15,211 bases of DNA from Rhodothermales bacterium (GTDB lineage Bacteria > Bacteroidota > Rhodothermia > Rhodothermales > UBA10348), in contig JAURGV010000029.1 in NCBI GenBank assembly GCA_030833605.1, positions 1 to 15,211 of the forward strand, read 5' to 3'. The notes beneath the pieces are model-generated. The model was not told the DNA's origin and made no database searches. It saw nothing but the letters and a program-made list of their open reading frames with translations. Position 1 is the stretch's first letter; each line of letters opens with the position of its first letter. Below are positions 13,357 through 15,211 of the stretch, in pieces. Both the position numbers and the translations under genes were made by a program.

Positions 13357-15211
13357 CTACGACCCAAACGTATAGGTGTATTTCAACAGAATGGTTCGGA
13401 TGCTAGAAACAGGAAGGGCCAGAGGCTCGCGTTGTCTATCGGTATTCAAGTTTTCCGTGTAGACCAACCACAAGTCATTTCCCTCAGCAAAATTGTATCG
13501 GAATCGGACATTAGAAGCGATAATATTGGCGGCCGTATTGTACTGAACAAGAGAGTTGAGAGATATTTTGGTATTTAAGCCAATTTGTGCTTTCAGTCCA
13601 ATCAACTGGATATTCGCGGCCTGATTTCGATCTGGAAATTCCAAGTGTGTTATTTCAACACTCCCTCCGAGCTCCACATATTTGTTCATATTCCATGTGG
13701 GATCGTATTTGAATTCGAGGCGCCATCCATCGTAAAAAGTACCGGCAGAAGCAGAAACGCGACCCCTAAATAGGTTTCCGTTTCCAACGTTATAACTCGA
13801 TTGCCATTCGACAAACGTGTATTGTCCCTTTGGCACGGTTAGTTCTAGCGGGAAATTCAGGTCTTCAGTAAGGTCTTCAACCATCACATTGAAGCTAGAT
13901 CTAGCACTGGCGCCCGACTTGAAGGACCAATCCCAGCTTCCGCCTGCCCGGACCGATTCCAAACTGCTGTCCTTATTGCGGACGTACACGTTTCCATAAA
14001 TTGAACCATCGTGCTTTTTCAATTTCGCTTCTTCCTTCGAAAGCCAGCCATATTGAACGTCAAAGGATCCGCTGGTGTAATCGTTTCGAGAAATGAATCC
14101 CGATCCCGGTAAATAATCTGCGCCGGCAAACGCCAGTCCGCTTCTGAACGAAAGTCCGATGTCATTGCGTCGGTTGTAGTCGGCAGAGAAAAATCCAGTT
14201 TGAACAAGATTGAATCCGCGATCATCCAACATTTCGTCGTCAAACGTCTGCGCCCATTTCGTTTCAAAATAGTCGTCTGGGCCTACTTTGAACGTGCCGT
14301 CTAACCCGTAGGCCAAATTGTAGGCTCCATCGCCTCCGATCCTAGAGGTAAACATACCGCCGGCAAACGACTGGTCGTTTACCACCTGACGTCTGATGCG
14401 AACAACCCCAAAGTTTTCTGCCGCAAGATCTCCAACAGATTCCGTCTGCATATCAATAACACCGACGTCCCACGCTCCTACTCGTCCAACCATACGTCCA
14501 CCAGCCAAAATTCTGACGGTCTCACCTTCGTTGATACCAATATTGCGGCTATGAAAAAGGCGATCCCTACGCCCTGTTGAAAAATCAAAAAGACTACTCC
14601 TTTCTTGAAAAAACTGCCTTTTCTCAGGGAAAAACAAAGAGAAACGAGTCAGGTTCACTTGCTGGTCATCGGCTTCGACCTGTGCAAAATCGGTATTGAA
14701 CGTAGCGTCCAGGGTTAGATTGTTCGTGATCGCATATTTAAGATCCAACCCGGCTTGTTTGGATAGCTCTGAGCCTGCTTCGTAGGCTATTTCTGCATCA
14801 TTCAGCCTATTGTACGAGGAGCGACCGGCCGTTATGTAGGGTGTAACATAGATCGGTTTTTGACTTTCTACCCCTTCCAATTCAATTTTTTGAGCTTGAG
14901 ACGGTTTAGCAAACCCCATCGACCAATTCGCAGGTATGAGCGGATAGATTTGTCGCTCGTTTTTCCGGGCAATGAATCGGTATGCAATCATACCCATATT
15001 CACTTTCCCGTTTTTCACCTGAAAACCCAAGCTGGAAAAGGGAATACGCATTTCAGCAAACCATCCTTGGTCCGTCACGGTAGTTTCAACGTCCCAATAC
15101 GTGTTCCAAGAACTATTTACGGCTCCTCCCCCAAAAGAAGAACCTCCACCAAAGCCATTGGCATCGCTGGAAACACTATAGTCGAATCGGACACCAGTCG
15201 GCGTGGTGTAA
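13357..15211 (-). CDS. DUF5916 outer-membrane beta-barrel protein (5' end outside window)
   Basis: 617 complete codons are visible. The frame is open to the window edge; an internal GTG at 15078 is not the start, because coding sequence continues upstream through a glycine-rich loop (FGGGSSFGGGA) and NTYWDVETTV. The first part (VTDQGWFAEMRIPFSSLGF, then MIAYRFIARKNE and IPANWSMGFAKP) is the end of a CBM9-like beta-sandwich. The hallmark DUF5916 segment follows (LTLDATFNTDFAQVEADDQQ, then VNLTRFSLFFPEKRQFFQE). The remainder is strand-rich and ends in Y-x-F-G-S, consistent with an outer-membrane barrel whose last strand carries an aromatic residue. The family is widespread in Bacteroidota, is often predicted to be a surface or export protein, and has no established biochemical role. 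It is convergent with the pentapeptide-repeat gene, 21 bases apart. Confidence 0.9.
   Translation of the reverse strand, partial: YTTPTGVRFDYSVSSDANGFGGGSSFGGGAVNSSWNTYWDVETTVTDQGWFAEMRIPFSSLGFQVKNGKVNMGMIAYRFIARKNERQIYPLIPANWSMGFAKPSQAQKIELEGVESQKPIYVTPYITAGRSSYNRLNDAEIAYEAGSELSKQAGLDLKYAITNNLTLDATFNTDFAQVEADDQQVNLTRFSLFFPEKRQFFQERSSLFDFSTGRRDRLFHSRNIGINEGETVRILAGGRMVGRVGAWDVGVIDMQTESVGDLAAENFGVVRIRRQVVNDQSFAGGMFTSRIGGDGAYNLAYGLDGTFKVGPDDYFETKWAQTFDDEMLDDRGFNLVQTGFFSADYNRRNDIGLSFRSGLAFAGADYLPGSGFISRNDYTSGSFDVQYGWLSKEEAKLKKHDGSIYGNVYVRNKDSSLESVRAGGSWDWSFKSGASARSSFNVMVEDLTEDLNFPLELTVPKGQYTFVEWQSSYNVGNGNLFRGRVSASAGTFYDGWRLEFKYDPTWNMNKYVELGGSVEITHLEFPDRNQAANIQLIGLKAQIGLNTKISLNSLVQYNTAANIIASNVRFRYNFAEGNDLWLVYTENLNTDRQREPLALPVSSIRTILLKYTYTFGS

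Overview
The window looks like a chromosomal stretch of a Gram-negative bacterium from the Bacteroidota/Balneolota/Rhodothermota assemblage. This rests on the gene families present: a DUF5916-type outer-membrane barrel protein, a DUF3098-like small membrane protein, a secreted DUF1343/NamZ enzyme, an FtsX-type permease cotranscribed with a PadR repressor, and LptC/OstA-like envelope proteins. Convincing Shine-Dalgarno sites are also scarce. Base composition is moderate and the code is standard: UGA is used as an ordinary stop in at least two intact genes. No insertion sequence, integrase, CRISPR array or phage gene was seen. No gene-free stretch exceeds 300 bases; the largest gaps are about 140-170 bases (2783-2923, 6052-6223, 6704-6833, 9400-9538, 12651-12798).

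Layout. (1) Positions 1-2782, minus strand: a run reading B3/4-domain protein -> lptC -> OstA/LptA-like protein -> TPR protein (cut by the window edge), with tight spacing over the last three. This is a lipopolysaccharide-export block. (2) Positions 2924-4914, plus strand: a three-gene partner-switching cassette, made of a STAS anti-sigma-factor antagonist, an RsbW-type kinase and a response regulator fused to an RsbU/SpoIIE phosphatase. No sigma factor is adjacent. (3) Positions 4894-6051, minus: a class-V-fold PLP enzyme whose end overlaps the phosphatase gene. (4) Positions 6224-8532, plus: a small lipoprotein, ndk, and a NamZ-like peptidoglycan glycosidase lipoprotein that appears to begin inside ndk. 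Two hairpins, one of them terminator-like, lie inside the first codons of namZ. (5) Positions 8529-9399: a DUF3098-like membrane protein (minus) and an mreD-like gene (plus), divergent. (6) Positions 9539-9652: tRNA-Ala(GGC) followed by a strong bidirectional terminator. (7) Positions 9658-12650, minus: padR and an 885-residue FtsX/MacB-like permease in a translationally coupled pair. Upstream is a tandem operator-like repeat shared with a divergent gene. (8) Positions 12799-13335, plus: a pentapeptide-repeat gene split by one in-frame TGA. (9) Positions 13357-15211, minus: a large DUF5916 outer-membrane protein running off the window.

Most genes concern the cell envelope (LPS export, peptidoglycan recycling, cell shape, outer-membrane barrel, lipoprotein or drug export) plus one signalling module. 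I did not find a clearly new multi-gene system. The observations most worth a second look are the interrupted pentapeptide-repeat gene, the ndk/namZ junction with its two hairpins, and the PadR operator repeats.
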